Shown here one piece after another: positions 9,161 to 18,431 of a stretch of 60,183 bases of DNA. The stretch's first letter is position 1. Each line of letters begins with the position of its first letter. A model generated the notes under the pieces. The model searched no databases. It was given only the letters and a program-made list of their open reading frames with translations, and was not told the origin of the DNA. This DNA comes from Lentisphaerota bacterium (GTDB lineage Bacteria; Verrucomicrobiota; Lentisphaeria; Victivallales; Victivallaceae). The DNA is taken from the NCBI GenBank assembly GCA_015061575.1, contig SUWF01000017.1, positions 1 to 60,183 on the forward strand, written 5' to 3'. The translations under genes and the position numbers were made by a program.

Positions 9161-9197
9161 CCAAGTCCGGCAGTAAAAATGCCACTGCCGGGCTTGG
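9161..9197. terminator. Hairpin terminator between convergent operons
   Basis: A 14-bp stem (CCAAGTCCGGCAGT pairing with ACTGCCGGGCTTGG, one G-T pair) with a 9-nt loop. It sits between the end of the pseudopilin operon and the convergent glycosyltransferase gene. No long T tract follows, so efficiency is uncertain. Confidence 0.6.
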
Positions 9198-9222
9198 ATT
9201 GTGTCTTAAAATAACGCTTCTA

Positions 9223-10020
9223 TCAAACTTGATTGGCCTTACAGGCGTTTTTGTAGAAAAACATTAGAAAACCGGCAATCGTTTTACCCCAGATTTTTTC
9301 AAAGATACGACGATCTTCATTATAACGGCGATTGTCAGCAATTGCAGCTGCAGTTTCCATAGAATCATCAATCCGGTGGGCCATTAATACCTCGGGCACA
9401 AAAGCAAAAGCTCCTGGCAGATCCGCCAACTCCAACCATTTTGCCCAATCCAGATTCACACTGTAACTTTGATCATATTTAACAGATTTTAATGCCTGTA
9501 AATTATAGCTTACCGTTGGACAGGATATGGCATTACCTAAAACCAAGGCACTGCGTTTTCCCCAGCGGCAGCGGTGATGTTTTTTCAAATAAAATGCCCA
9601 TAACAGCATACGTTTGATAATCAAATAACCGCGCTTGCTGTGAATCTTTCCATCACTCAGCAGATCACCATAATCGGTAAAAGTGATCAGAGTATCCGGG
9701 TGTTTGAGCATTTTTTCCATAACTTTTTCTGCATAGTTTTCAAAATAGATATCATCCTGATGCAGAATTGCGGCGTATGGAGTTTTTACTTGCGCCAAGG
9801 CAAATTCCCAATCCGTGGCAATATTGCCGCGGTGGGGATTGACAATATACTCTATTTGGTGTTTGGCCGCCAATCCGGCAATATAATCCGAAGGCGTGCT
9901 GGTAGCAATAAGTATTTCCACGGGGATGCTTTGGCGTTTGGCCGATAAAATAGCATCTTCCAGATAAGGACTGTCTTTATAGGCACATATAGCAAAAGTA
10001 AAAAGATTCGCAGTTTTCAT
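9223..10020 (-). CDS. Glycosyltransferase family 2
   Basis: 265 residues with a GT-A fold start: FTFAICAYKDSPYLEDAILSAKRQS (nucleotide-sugar binding strand) and LHQDDIYFENY with the metal-binding D-x-D-like HQDD near residue 91. No membrane segments. It transfers a sugar from an activated donor to a growing glycan; donor and acceptor cannot be inferred. Last gene of the polysaccharide operon; its start touches the stop of the Alg13-like gene (shared base 10020). Confidence 0.8.
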   Translation of the reverse strand: MKTANLFTFAICAYKDSPYLEDAILSAKRQSIPVEILIATSTPSDYIAGLAAKHQIEYIVNPHRGNIATDWEFALAQVKTPYAAILHQDDIYFENYAEKVMEKMLKHPDTLITFTDYGDLLSDGKIHSKRGYLIIKRMLLWAFYLKKHHRCRWGKRSALVLGNAISCPTVSYNLQALKSVKYDQSYSVNLDWAKWLELADLPGAFAFVPEVLMAHRIDDSMETAAAIADNRRYNEDRRIFEKIWGKTIAGFLMFFYKNACKANQV

Positions 10021-10478
10021 TATAGAAGTACTTTCATAATATTTTCTTGAAACATTTTTAGTGATTCATCTGAAAAGGGATAAGGGCCGGGCGGATTTTT
10101 CAACACCTCCAAAGTTAAATCGTTAATATCATCAAAATATACAATGCCATATTTTTTATATAAAATTTCACATGTCTCTGTTTGGTGATCATCATTGTGT
10201 TCATTATAACAGGCATGTCTGGGGATTATGATAAATTTTTTATTTAATTTCAATAATTCCCGGGATACCCCCAACCCGGCATGAGCAATGACAAAATCTG
10301 CATCCTGAAAATAATTGTTTAACGATGGGGCATAATCAAACATTTCGCAATATTTGGCGGTTTGCGGAGTTGTACCGGTTTGTACAACTATGCGCTCATG
10401 TGATTCTTTTGCTAATTCATCCAGCTTTGCCAGAAGGCGCGGAAACGGCAGTGAAGTACCAAAGGCAGCAAAAATCAT
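10020..10478 (-). CDS. Alg13/PssE-like glycosyltransferase subunit
   Basis: 152 residues: MIFAAFGTSLPFPRLLAKLDEL, VVQTGTT, then DADFVIAHAGLGVSRELLKLNKKFIIIPR, the UDP-sugar binding half of GT-B family 28 enzymes (HxGxG.. motif). In bacterial exopolysaccharide loci this half acts with a separate membrane-attached partner. The partner is the next gene upstream, with a 4-bp overlap (10475-10478), matching the PssD/PssE or CpsF/CpsG arrangement. Confidence 0.85.
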   Translation of the reverse strand: MIFAAFGTSLPFPRLLAKLDELAKESHERIVVQTGTTPQTAKYCEMFDYAPSLNNYFQDADFVIAHAGLGVSRELLKLNKKFIIIPRHACYNEHNDDHQTETCEILYKKYGIVYFDDINDLTLEVLKNPPGPYPFSDESLKMFQENIMKVLL

Positions 10479-10924
10479 AAAACACCTCCAATGTACTCAG
10501 CTTTTTTACCATATATTTGAAGCGATTCTGTATGCTGAACGTAAAATTTATCGACCAGATGGTAACATATTTTAGCTGACATGGTCTTTGTTCTATAGCG
10601 TGATGCAGTTTCAATGAAAATGGTTTTTCTGAACAAAATTTTTCCGGCTATTATCATAGCAGTTCCACATTCCGCTCCGGTGGTTATAATCCAGTCCGGG
10701 CGTTCTTTCAATATTATATAGAGCGATTTCAGCGTAGCCAATATCATAGTTAATATCTGTGACTTAGGGCGATTATAAGAATATGTACGATAAGGCATAC
10801 TGGATAGTCTTGGTGAAAATTCAGTAAAAAAAATTTTTTCCATACCTTCTATATCCTTAAACAGCGTTATTGCCTGAGTTAAATGTCCACCGCTTGTTCC
10901 TGCCAGCAAAATTTTCTTTTGCAT
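10475..10924 (-). CDS. Alg14/PssD-like glycosyltransferase subunit
   Basis: 149 residues: ILLAGTSGGHLTQAITL (glycine-rich N-terminal motif G-x-S-G-G-H), then a hydrophobic stretch ILTMILATLKSLYIIL, and PDWIITTGAECG. This is the membrane-anchoring, acceptor-binding half of a split GT28-type transferase. It works with the Alg13-like partner encoded by the overlapping gene. A 160-bp spacer separates it from the upstream kinase-like gene. Confidence 0.85.
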   Translation of the reverse strand: MQKKILLAGTSGGHLTQAITLFKDIEGMEKIFFTEFSPRLSSMPYRTYSYNRPKSQILTMILATLKSLYIILKERPDWIITTGAECGTAMIIAGKILFRKTIFIETASRYRTKTMSAKICYHLVDKFYVQHTESLQIYGKKAEYIGGVL

Positions 10925-11086
10925 AAATAAAACTTTCTTATTTATATTGCCAAATACAATTAAATAAGTAACCGGTTATCTGAATGGCAGGAAAATACAG
11001 CCTGTTGCTAATGATAACTTCAGTTATTTATTAAAATTGAGCATTGTTAATATCGAATCTCAGATTTCTGGAACAGCGCACAAGAG

Positions 11087-11971
11087 CTATTCCAGATATT
11101 TTGTACAAAATATTTTGATATTTTGTTGCGATTCAGTTAATGGAGGACTGTCGGTAAAAATATTCTGATAAATCTGATGATAATTGTTCAGATATAGCAT
11201 AATATTTTCTTCAACTGCCTCCTTACTCAATTTTGCTACCATTGGGCCAGGATGTACGGTATAAATACAAATCTCTTCTCTTCTCTTCTCTTCTCTTCTC
11301 TTCTCTATTCCTAATTCTTTACTTAAAACTGAAATATTCAACGAAATAAACCGGCGTGTCAAGCAGGATATTAAATGATAAAATCTCAACTGCAATTGTT
11401 TTTTTAAAGCTAACTTATTTTGCCACGGTGTTCCGGCAATAGTTTTCCAGCGCAGTTCGACTTCATCAATTACCGGCATAAAACCCTCTTCCGGCAAATA
11501 GAGCAATGAACCGTCGCCAAGCAATTGTACTGTTTGCTCATGCAGTTGCTTTAATACATAACTGGTCTTTCCGGCACCCGGACGGGCAAACAATACTTGA
11601 GTTATATCGTCATTGGTCAGACAGGCCGTTCCCAACAAATAAAAGCCACCATGAATGACAGCCAACCGCCATAAAAGCGGCAGCAGCACCAGCCGGAAAA
11701 ATAAATATTCACAGAAAAGCGGAGCATGAAACAGTACTTCATTTATTGTACCATCTGAATTATACACAACTTGCGATTTCCACGGTACGCCTTTATAAAA
11801 ATGCCAAGGCTGTTTTCTGAGTTTCCTTGAAGCGCCATTAACGGTCAATTTGACCGAATCCGGCAAGGGAAGAGCAATTGCTGAATCGTGCATTTTTTTT
11901 TGCAGATCCGGCAATTGTGCATCATCAGCAAAATGAAATCCCAATTTCCCGGCAATGGCGTAAGCTTTCAT
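11087..11971 (-). CDS. HPr-kinase-like P-loop protein with a pentanucleotide repeat
   Basis: 294 residues. The Walker A motif ARPGAGKTS at about residues 148-156 and LLGDGSLLY downstream resemble HprK-related proteins found in polysaccharide and exosortase loci; such proteins are not shown to phosphorylate HPr. The N-terminal third carries no recognised motif; a hydrophobic stretch (LFFRLVLLPLLWRL) lies before the P-loop. Residues 222-234 (EKRREEKRREE) are encoded by seven tandem AGAGA units, so gain or loss of one unit shifts the frame and both other frames stop within about 17 codons, removing the last ~60 residues. Just upstream is the nucleotidyltransferase-like gene, a known type of neighbour. 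Confidence 0.65.
   Translation of the reverse strand: MKAYAIAGKLGFHFADDAQLPDLQKKMHDSAIALPLPDSVKLTVNGASRKLRKQPWHFYKGVPWKSQVVYNSDGTINEVLFHAPLFCEYLFFRLVLLPLLWRLAVIHGGFYLLGTACLTNDDITQVLFARPGAGKTSYVLKQLHEQTVQLLGDGSLLYLPEEGFMPVIDEVELRWKTIAGTPWQNKLALKKQLQLRFYHLISCLTRRFISLNISVLSKELGIEKRREEKRREEICIYTVHPGPMVAKLSKEAVEENIMLYLNNYHQIYQNIFTDSPPLTESQQNIKIFCTKYLE
11272..11306. repeat. Pentanucleotide tandem repeat (TCTCT)x7
   Basis: Seven perfect head-to-tail TCTCT units, 35 bp, inside the HPr-kinase-like gene (AGAGA on the coding strand). Not a multiple of three per unit, so slippage would change the reading frame. Confidence 0.95.
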
Positions 11972-11989
11972 TAGAAATCGGCTCCGTTC

Positions 11990-13129
11990 TTATTGGCGAC
12001 TCTTTTTACCCAATAACTGAAAAAACTTATCCTTAAGCTGTCGCTTAAAAGTGCGGGAAGTTCCCAAAGGCAGATAACAGGAATTATAGTTCACTGTCAA
12101 ATCTTTCGGCTCGGTGAAGCTGAAGTTGTTTTTCTGCATCCAGGCCCACAAAATTTGGGTGATAAATTTCTTCGGATCAGTTCCAGCTGGCTGCTTTATA
12201 TCCAAGTATTCAGCCATTGTCAGCAGCCGTTGCAAATATTCTTCTGAAAGCTGATATTTATGTATGGCGGCATGATAACAAAGCGAATAAAAGTAATTTT
12301 CTTCTGTCAGCACCCGAACATTATTATGCCAGCAAGATGTTTGCAAAAGCAATGCAGTCATTTCCGGCGGATAATACCCATCGCCAGGACTGCGAATATC
12401 TATATTGACAAAGGAGTCTGCTACCCGGCATCGCCATACAGAACGACCTGGCAAATAAGACGCCCGCTTAAGATTCAGCAAGCGTATTAATTCAGCCGGG
12501 GTATCGGTTAAAATGTCTATATCGCTGTGAATTCCCAATTGGCAGCTGTGGGGGAGATTTTCAAAATTACGCAGTACTGCGTAGCGGTCAAACCCACGGA
12601 TAAAATCAAACATTTCCTGTAAATCTTTCCAGGGGCGCGTGCCAGGTGCCTGCGTGATTTGCTTTTGCACTGTGCCATTCCACTCCGGAGCTTGCTGCAG
12701 TTCAGATAATTCTGGAGAACGAGCCATAAGCATCGAGTAGTTGAAGTTGAATTCAAACTCCGAATTTGTGGCATGAATCCAGTGTCCATTGGGTAAGGTT
12801 TTGCGTAATTTTATTTTTGTATCAAAAAGTTTGGTGTTGACCAACTGGCTTCCTGAGTTAGTCTGACGTTCGGCATAGACTGGATTGTCGTCGCGTACAA
12901 CAATCATCCGTACCGGAGCCCCACCGCATCGCAAGTATTTCCAGAAAATGATCCAGCGGGGATTGATATAAAAACGCAATAAGCTTTGCAGATTACTTTG
13001 TCCCTGCCAGGTTACATCCGTTACAGAGAGTATCGAAAAGTTTGTTTTTATCTCTGCAATAACCAGATCGGAATATTTTATACCATATTGCCAGAGACAG
13101 AAAAGATGTATTTCGCTTGAATTGTTCAT
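11990..13129 (-). CDS. Nucleotidyltransferase-like protein of the polysaccharide locus
   Basis: 379 residues from ATG 13129 (MNNSSEIHLFCLW), which starts 4 bp after the flippase stop; longer readings would run deep into the flippase gene. Two acidic motifs, GIHSDIDILTDTP at about residue 200 and FVNIDIRSPGDGYYP at about 240, look like the metal-binding D-x-D and third Asp of a minimal nucleotidyltransferase fold (PF14907-type). The C-terminal part (YSLCYHAAIHKYQLSEEYLQ) is helical. Function is unknown; its place between a flippase and a kinase-like gene suggests a role in glycan assembly or modification. Confidence 0.5.
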   Translation of the reverse strand: MNNSSEIHLFCLWQYGIKYSDLVIAEIKTNFSILSVTDVTWQGQSNLQSLLRFYINPRWIIFWKYLRCGGAPVRMIVVRDDNPVYAERQTNSGSQLVNTKLFDTKIKLRKTLPNGHWIHATNSEFEFNFNYSMLMARSPELSELQQAPEWNGTVQKQITQAPGTRPWKDLQEMFDFIRGFDRYAVLRNFENLPHSCQLGIHSDIDILTDTPAELIRLLNLKRASYLPGRSVWRCRVADSFVNIDIRSPGDGYYPPEMTALLLQTSCWHNNVRVLTEENYFYSLCYHAAIHKYQLSEEYLQRLLTMAEYLDIKQPAGTDPKKFITQILWAWMQKNNFSFTEPKDLTVNYNSCYLPLGTSRTFKRQLKDKFFQLLGKKSRQ

Positions 13130-13133
13130 AATA

Positions 13134-14405
13134 TTACTCTTTCTCCTGCGCATTACAAGTGCAGTAATAGAAAGCAGCCAAAGCAGCTGCAGCAAAGAAC
13201 AGATAAGACAGGGCCGTTGCCAATGCAGCCCCAGTGACATTATATGCTTTGATCAGAATATAATTCAACACAATATTTAATATTACTGTTACCCCGGACA
13301 GCCACAGCAATATCCTGGTTTTGTGCATGGCTATAAGTATTTGAGTTATAAAAGAACCAAAGTTATAAAGCAAAAAACCCAACGTCAGCACCAGTAATGG
13401 TTGAGCAGCGTCACTGGCATAGGTGCTTTTAAACATTATTGTGATCAAAAATTCACCTGAATATTTCATTACAACATATACTATCGGCATCATCAACAGT
13501 GATATAATCATCCCCCACCAGGCATATTTACGCAATTTGCCATACTCCTGTTTGCCTGCCATATCCACCGCCAATGGTAAAAAAACATTGGAAAATACCA
13601 TAAAAGACAACAGTAATTGAGTTACAGGCGTAGCAATATTGTAAATAGCAGTACTACGGGCGCCTTGCAATATCATAAGCATTACTGAATTCATGTGTAA
13701 AATCAATGTTTGCATAAAAGTTATGGTTGCTACTGCACTCATTAAAGAAAACATGCGTTTTTTCAAGTCACTGGTAAAATTTTTCAGCGGAGAATTGCGC
13801 TCGTGACTGAAAACCCACCACAGATGCACAGGTTCTATCACAATAGTAGACAATAAATACCCCATGGCTGCGCCGCAGACTCCGTAGGAAATGGTTAAAA
13901 ACCATACCAACACCAGAAGCAGCAATGCTTTGATTATTTGAAAAAGACTTTTTATGTGATATTGCTTGCAACCATATGTATAGGATATAAACGTGCCATT
14001 GAGAGTTTGAAATGCTACATAAATAGATAATATAACCATCATTGCAGCATTATTTTCTCCAGCAAGGTAACTTTTGGCTATAAGAGGCGAAAATATAAGA
14101 AGAAGCAAGGCACAGCCCCCCCCCAGCAACGCTTTCCACTTCCACATTCCCCAAAAGATCGTTTTGCGGTTACTCTGGTTTTCGCTGATTAAAACTGTAC
14201 CGGCATCAGTTATACCTAAATCCAGGAATATCAGGACAATTGATACCAGTGCAAAAGCTCCGTAAAAATACCCATACTGTACATCACTTAGAGTCAATGC
14301 CATACAACGGCGGGTCAGATAATTAACCAGTCCCAGCAGCAAATTACCGATTATAAGGAAGAAGCTTCCACTAATAAAAATTTTCAGGTGATCTGGCAGC
14401 TTCAT
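13134..14405 (-). CDS. Wzx-type polysaccharide flippase
   Basis: 423 residues with about 12-14 hydrophobic segments and the usual N terminus of PST/MATE-like flippases (FLIIGNLLLGLVNYLTRRCMALTLSDVQYGYF). Such proteins move undecaprenyl-linked oligosaccharide units across the inner membrane. The gene overlaps the DUF2304 gene by 4 bp and is followed at 4 bp by the nucleotidyltransferase-like gene. Family is clear; the exact glycan is not. Confidence 0.85.
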   Translation of the reverse strand: MKLPDHLKIFISGSFFLIIGNLLLGLVNYLTRRCMALTLSDVQYGYFYGAFALVSIVLIFLDLGITDAGTVLISENQSNRKTIFWGMWKWKALLGGGCALLLLIFSPLIAKSYLAGENNAAMMVILSIYVAFQTLNGTFISYTYGCKQYHIKSLFQIIKALLLLVLVWFLTISYGVCGAAMGYLLSTIVIEPVHLWWVFSHERNSPLKNFTSDLKKRMFSLMSAVATITFMQTLILHMNSVMLMILQGARSTAIYNIATPVTQLLLSFMVFSNVFLPLAVDMAGKQEYGKLRKYAWWGMIISLLMMPIVYVVMKYSGEFLITIMFKSTYASDAAQPLLVLTLGFLLYNFGSFITQILIAMHKTRILLWLSGVTVILNIVLNYILIKAYNVTGAALATALSYLFFAAAALAAFYYCTCNAQEKE

Positions 14406-14749
14406 TTTTTACGTTCAATTTGTTCCCGTAATAATGTTACTTCTGACACAAGACGGTTTATCTTGTGGTTATGCACACTTATAACAAGGGTTAGCTGAAA
14501 TAACAGCAGTAGTATTCCCATGATCAAAAAAGCCAGCAAAGCAAAGATGGGTGTTTTGATTTGCAACAGACGCGCTACAAAAGACAACAATGGCGCTGAG
14601 GCTGAAAATACTATCATTGTCAGACAAATCAACAACCAGATTATAGCATACGCCTCACTGAGTTTGCCTTTTAAAACACTATAAATTATTACGCTCAGAA
14701 AAATCAGATTGACTATTAACGATATGATTTGAATAGAAAGCATCGGCAT
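14402..14749 (-). CDS. DUF2304-type small membrane protein
   Basis: 115 residues with three hydrophobic helices (residues ~5-25, 33-55, 68-90) and a charged C-terminal coiled coil ending REQIERKK. The pattern, including YAIIWLLICL and the position right after a DPM1-like glycosyltransferase, is typical of DUF2304 proteins. They are thought to partner GT2 enzymes that make lipid-linked sugars. Overlaps the flippase start by 4 bp. Confidence 0.8.
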   Translation of the reverse strand: MPMLSIQIISLIVNLIFLSVIIYSVLKGKLSEAYAIIWLLICLTMIVFSASAPLLSFVARLLQIKTPIFALLAFLIMGILLLLFQLTLVISVHNHKINRLVSEVTLLREQIERKK

Positions 14750-14752
14750 AAC

Positions 14753-15487
14753 TTAAATACTCCTCTTGGTCTTGAGTGAGCGAAAACGTTCCATGATCAT
14801 AGCCAAACTAACTTTGACCATAAAATATAGAGCCTTGTAAGATTTTATCGATGAGGTACCGCCCTGGCGCTCCGCCATTTTACAAGGTATCTCCCGCACT
14901 ATAAAGTTATTACGTAAAAACAGTATACATTCTTCCGGTTCCGGATAGTCGAAAGAAGGATAATATTCGGCTGCAAACTCCAAGCCTCGCCGATTATACG
15001 CCCGGAATCCGCTTGTTGCATCGCTGATAGGCACCCCTGTCAACAAGCCGCTGAGATATTTGAATAAACGTATACCGATGCGACGCATAAATGAGGATTT
15101 AAATCCGCTATTATTTATCAAAAAACGCGAGCCAATTACCAAATCAGTTGAAGTTGTCATCAATGTGTTCAACAAATCAACGATTTCAGTCGCCAGATGT
15201 TGGCCATCGCCATCAAACTTTACTGCATACTCTGCATGATTGCGTGATGCATAAAGTAAACCGGTTTGCACTGCAGTACCAATGCCGCTGTTGATGGGAA
15301 TATCCAATACAACCAATTGGGGATCCTCAATACTTTTTAATTGCTGCAAAGAATTATCACTGGAACCATCATTTACAGCTATTATTTTTATATCAGGGCA
15401 TGTTTGGCGCAAATCCAACAACGTTTTTTTTATGCATAATTCCTCGTTATAACAGGGGACAATCACAAAAACATTCTGGTAATTCAT
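14753..15487 (-). CDS. Dolichol-phosphate mannosyltransferase-like glycosyltransferase (GT2)
   Basis: 244 residues: VFVIVPCYNEELCIKKTL (donor binding), AVNDGSSDNSLQQL (first Asp pair), VKFDGDGQHL (D-x-D metal site), then SDATSGFRAYNRRGLEF, all typical of DPM1-like enzymes. Probably makes a polyprenyl-phosphate sugar used by the GT39-like protein encoded just upstream. Overlaps that gene by 4 bp (15484-15487). Confidence 0.88.
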   Translation of the reverse strand: MNYQNVFVIVPCYNEELCIKKTLLDLRQTCPDIKIIAVNDGSSDNSLQQLKSIEDPQLVVLDIPINSGIGTAVQTGLLYASRNHAEYAVKFDGDGQHLATEIVDLLNTLMTTSTDLVIGSRFLINNSGFKSSFMRRIGIRLFKYLSGLLTGVPISDATSGFRAYNRRGLEFAAEYYPSFDYPEPEECILFLRNNFIVREIPCKMAERQGGTSSIKSYKALYFMVKVSLAMIMERFRSLKTKRSI

Positions 15488-17016
15488 AACTCAATTTCTC
15501 CGGCTGTAACCGGCGCTTGATTTTTGAATAATACATATTCACATTTGACAGGCAGCGGCAATTTTATCAGATCTTTGCGGTGAAGCACATATTTCATATA
15601 ACTTTGTGGAATCAACAGCAAATCAAAATCACGGAAAGTGCGTATATCCCTTATTCCGGATTTATAACTGAATACGCTTTCTCCTCCGCTCCAAAAAACA
15701 GCCTCCGGCAAACGCAGCGCCGCAACCCGAACTCTGCGTGATGGGATATTCTTCTCTTGATATGAACGTATATAGCTGGCGATTTGCCGTTTCCAAATAT
15801 CATCTCGGGAATAGACTACTTCCAACCCATTGTACAGTTGACTGAATATCACTGCAATAACACATGCAGCAAGCAATATATCACAGATTTTTTTAGCTCG
15901 AAACAATTCAAACTGTTTTTCATACCATCCTTTTAGAAAAGTCAACGCTATTACCGTAAATGGCATGAACAACGGAATAACATACAAACTGTAACGGTAA
16001 GCGGAGGTTATTTTGTAATAGATGCCCAAATGCAACAGCACCAATACTATCATAAAAGTGTATTCCCAACGCCATTTTTTGCGATATATCAGCAGAACCA
16101 TTCCCAGCAATGCCAGCAAAAAATATGGCTCATAACTGCCGCGGAAAAAATCCCCCAGAGTATCACCTGTTTTTTGTAAAGCAGAGGATGTTTCTTTAAT
16201 CATGCCGGGCAACTGCACTGCATTCTTTTGTTTCAGCTGAGGATACAGAGCTTCAGCCATTCTTAAATCTGGCACAAAATATCCACTGAAATAATAATTT
16301 ACGGCACAAAATGGCGAAATAACCATTGCAGAAATCACACTTACACAGACCGCATTTTTAATATTCCGATACCAACTGCAATTACTGAAACTACCTTGAG
16401 AAAACAATGGCAGAACAAGCAGTACCCCCAACAATAAAGGAAGCATAATAATACTTTCTCCTCGGGAAACTGTAATCCCTCCTAAAGCCAGCCCAAGGAA
16501 TACAACATCACGCATCTTGCCGCAACGCACCAACCGGAAAAAGAAAAACAATGCTGTGATAAGAAAAAAATAACGGGCAGAATCAATCAATCCAGTTACT
16601 GAAAATCTTATAAGTTTGGGCGCAATCACAAACAAAAAGCACCCCCATGCGGCTTGTAATGGCGAAACAAACAGCTCAAGATAACGCCGTAAACTAAACA
16701 CTGTTGCTATATAAAAAATACAAGAAACAATTATCATGGACTGATTTGCACATATTCCCAATGCGGTCAGAATACTGCCAAGCAAAATATTCAGCATCGG
16801 CACACGGGCAACCCATCCAGCAGCTATGCCTTCGGTGGCAATCTCACGGGCGTAATAAGCGTAAACGTTTGCAGTGTCCCGATAAATATCATACGAAAAA
16901 AATACCGATAAAAATGATAATATTACAGCTGTAAACAATGCTGCATAGAATACATGTTTACAGCATTTACCTGCTGAAATAATTTTATCTAATATATTAA
17001 GAACAAAAAGATTCAT
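15484..17016 (-). CDS. ArnT/GT39-like membrane glycosyltransferase
   Basis: 510 residues from ATG 17016, which has AGGA 5 nt upstream; an earlier ATG at 17037 adds seven residues without a ribosome binding site. About 11-12 hydrophobic segments, an acidic residue pair in the first loop (SYDIYRDTANVYAYYAREI) and a soluble C-terminal domain of ~120 residues, the layout of GT-C enzymes that use polyprenyl-phosphate sugars on the periplasmic side. First gene of the polysaccharide operon; the DPM1-like enzyme next to it could supply its donor. No clear promoter was identified in the 117 bp upstream. Confidence 0.75.
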   Translation of the reverse strand: MNLFVLNILDKIISAGKCCKHVFYAALFTAVILSFLSVFFSYDIYRDTANVYAYYAREIATEGIAAGWVARVPMLNILLGSILTALGICANQSMIIVSCIFYIATVFSLRRYLELFVSPLQAAWGCFLFVIAPKLIRFSVTGLIDSARYFFLITALFFFFRLVRCGKMRDVVFLGLALGGITVSRGESIIMLPLLLGVLLVLPLFSQGSFSNCSWYRNIKNAVCVSVISAMVISPFCAVNYYFSGYFVPDLRMAEALYPQLKQKNAVQLPGMIKETSSALQKTGDTLGDFFRGSYEPYFLLALLGMVLLIYRKKWRWEYTFMIVLVLLHLGIYYKITSAYRYSLYVIPLFMPFTVIALTFLKGWYEKQFELFRAKKICDILLAACVIAVIFSQLYNGLEVVYSRDDIWKRQIASYIRSYQEKNIPSRRVRVAALRLPEAVFWSGGESVFSYKSGIRDIRTFRDFDLLLIPQSYMKYVLHRKDLIKLPLPVKCEYVLFKNQAPVTAGEIEL

Positions 17017-17154
17017 CTTATTCCTGATCAAATACATAAAAAGGATTTACCGGATACTCAATTATCGTCTTTACCCCAAGGATTGCGACATCAAGTCCTT
17101 AAACCAATAATATAGCATTAATTGCCTAATTTGCAAGCAATCAGGTTAAAATAA

Positions 17155-18291
17155 TCAATTACGTTTCAGTGTTATAAGGGTTATTTCGGAGGGGCGGCCC
17201 AGCCGGATCGGGAAGCCATTCCAGATGGCAGTGCCGTTGCTTACATAAAGCGTCAGATCATTCAGCCGGTAAAAGCCGGAAATAAAACCTCCGTTAAAAC
17301 GCCCTATCAATCGGTCAAAAAAACGGATCATGCCGCCGTGCGTGTGCCCGGATAACTGCAGATCCACCGCCCGACCAGCCGCTTCATGCGCCGTTCCCGG
17401 ACGGTGCGCCAAAAGTATGTTGAACGCTTCAGCAGGTATCCCGGATAACGTTTGCTCCAAATCCGGCTCTACTCCGGCCATCTTCCGGGCCGCCGGATCG
17501 GGCATACCGGAAAGATAAACTTTGTTGGGCAGCTGATAATGTCTGTTTTCCAGCATAGTGAAGTTCATCTGCCGGAAAAACTCCATCCACTCCCGGTATC
17601 CGGAGTAGCAATCATGGTTGCCCATAATGGCAAAAACACCGTATGGCGCTTGCAATTTTTCCAATAAAAGCACATCCTGACGGCGTTTTTGCACTGTGCC
17701 GTCAACTATATCACCTAAAATCACGATCACATCTGCCTGCAGAGCATTGGTTTGATCAATGATCTTTTGGATGTGCTCTCCGCATGTTATATTATCTATA
17801 TGCAGATCGGCCAGCACCGCTATACGCATGTTTTCGGCCGCCGCCGGCAGCTGCTTGTGCGCAAAAGTCACCCGTTTGACCTCCGGTGCCGTCATTCCGC
17901 AATACATCCCCCATGAGGTCAGCACAACTGATAATATCAGCAAAATCAGCGGCAATTTCCGGAAAATCCGCATAAAATGCCCCCAGGCGATCTTCCGCCA
18001 ACACCAGGTGATCCCGCCCACGGCGGCTAACAAGATCCAGCTCGCCGCCAGCAGCAGAAAAAACAGCACCGTAACTGCGTAGAGCCAATTACTTGGCAGC
18101 AGTATCCAGCCGGGCAGATCCGGTGCAAAAAAAAGCGGTCCGCCCGCCAGACGGATCAACTGCTGCTTCAAACAGCCGAGCAGCACCACAACGCTCAGCA
18201 GCAGCTTGTAAGGTGTCTTCAATTTCTGCGGCACGACCGCCAGCAATATGGTGATCGCCGCCATCAGCAGAGCCAATATCAGCATTTTCAT
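17155..18291 (-). CDS. Membrane-anchored metallophosphoesterase (YkuE/YaeI-like)
   Basis: 378 residues. Four hydrophobic segments in the first ~140 residues, then a calcineurin-like phosphoesterase domain with all metal motifs: VLADLHIDN (D-x-H), ILGDIVDG (GDxxDG), IMGNHDCYSG (GNHD), LLAHRPG and LSGHTHGG (GHTHGG). Related proteins act on UDP-diacylglucosamine-like lipids or other phosphoesters; the substrate cannot be told here. Monocistronic as far as visible, divergent from the MFS gene. Confidence 0.88.
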   Translation of the reverse strand: MKMLILALLMAAITILLAVVPQKLKTPYKLLLSVVVLLGCLKQQLIRLAGGPLFFAPDLPGWILLPSNWLYAVTVLFFLLLAASWILLAAVGGITWCWRKIAWGHFMRIFRKLPLILLILSVVLTSWGMYCGMTAPEVKRVTFAHKQLPAAAENMRIAVLADLHIDNITCGEHIQKIIDQTNALQADVIVILGDIVDGTVQKRRQDVLLLEKLQAPYGVFAIMGNHDCYSGYREWMEFFRQMNFTMLENRHYQLPNKVYLSGMPDPAARKMAGVEPDLEQTLSGIPAEAFNILLAHRPGTAHEAAGRAVDLQLSGHTHGGMIRFFDRLIGRFNGGFISGFYRLNDLTLYVSNGTAIWNGFPIRLGRPSEITLITLKRN

Positions 18292-18372
18292 AAAATAAAA
18301 CTCCCGTCTGTTTTATTATAGCATCGTAAAAGAAAATTTACAATGCTTCAGGACGCAGCCGGATAAAAAAAG

Positions 18373-18400
18373 TTGAAATATATTCTTGAAGTGATATATT
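18373..18400 (+). promoter_or_regulatory. Putative promoter of the MFS transporter gene
   Basis: TTGAAA (18373-18378), 16 bp, TATATT (18395-18400), 31 bp before ATG 18432. Confidence 0.55.
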
Positions 18401-18431
18401 AAATAAGACTTACGGAGAAAATAGGCATAAC

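Noticed and set aside
11087..11971. True HPr kinase controlling carbon use
   Set aside because: The P-loop fits, but the rest does not match HprK and the gene is in a polysaccharide operon without HPr.
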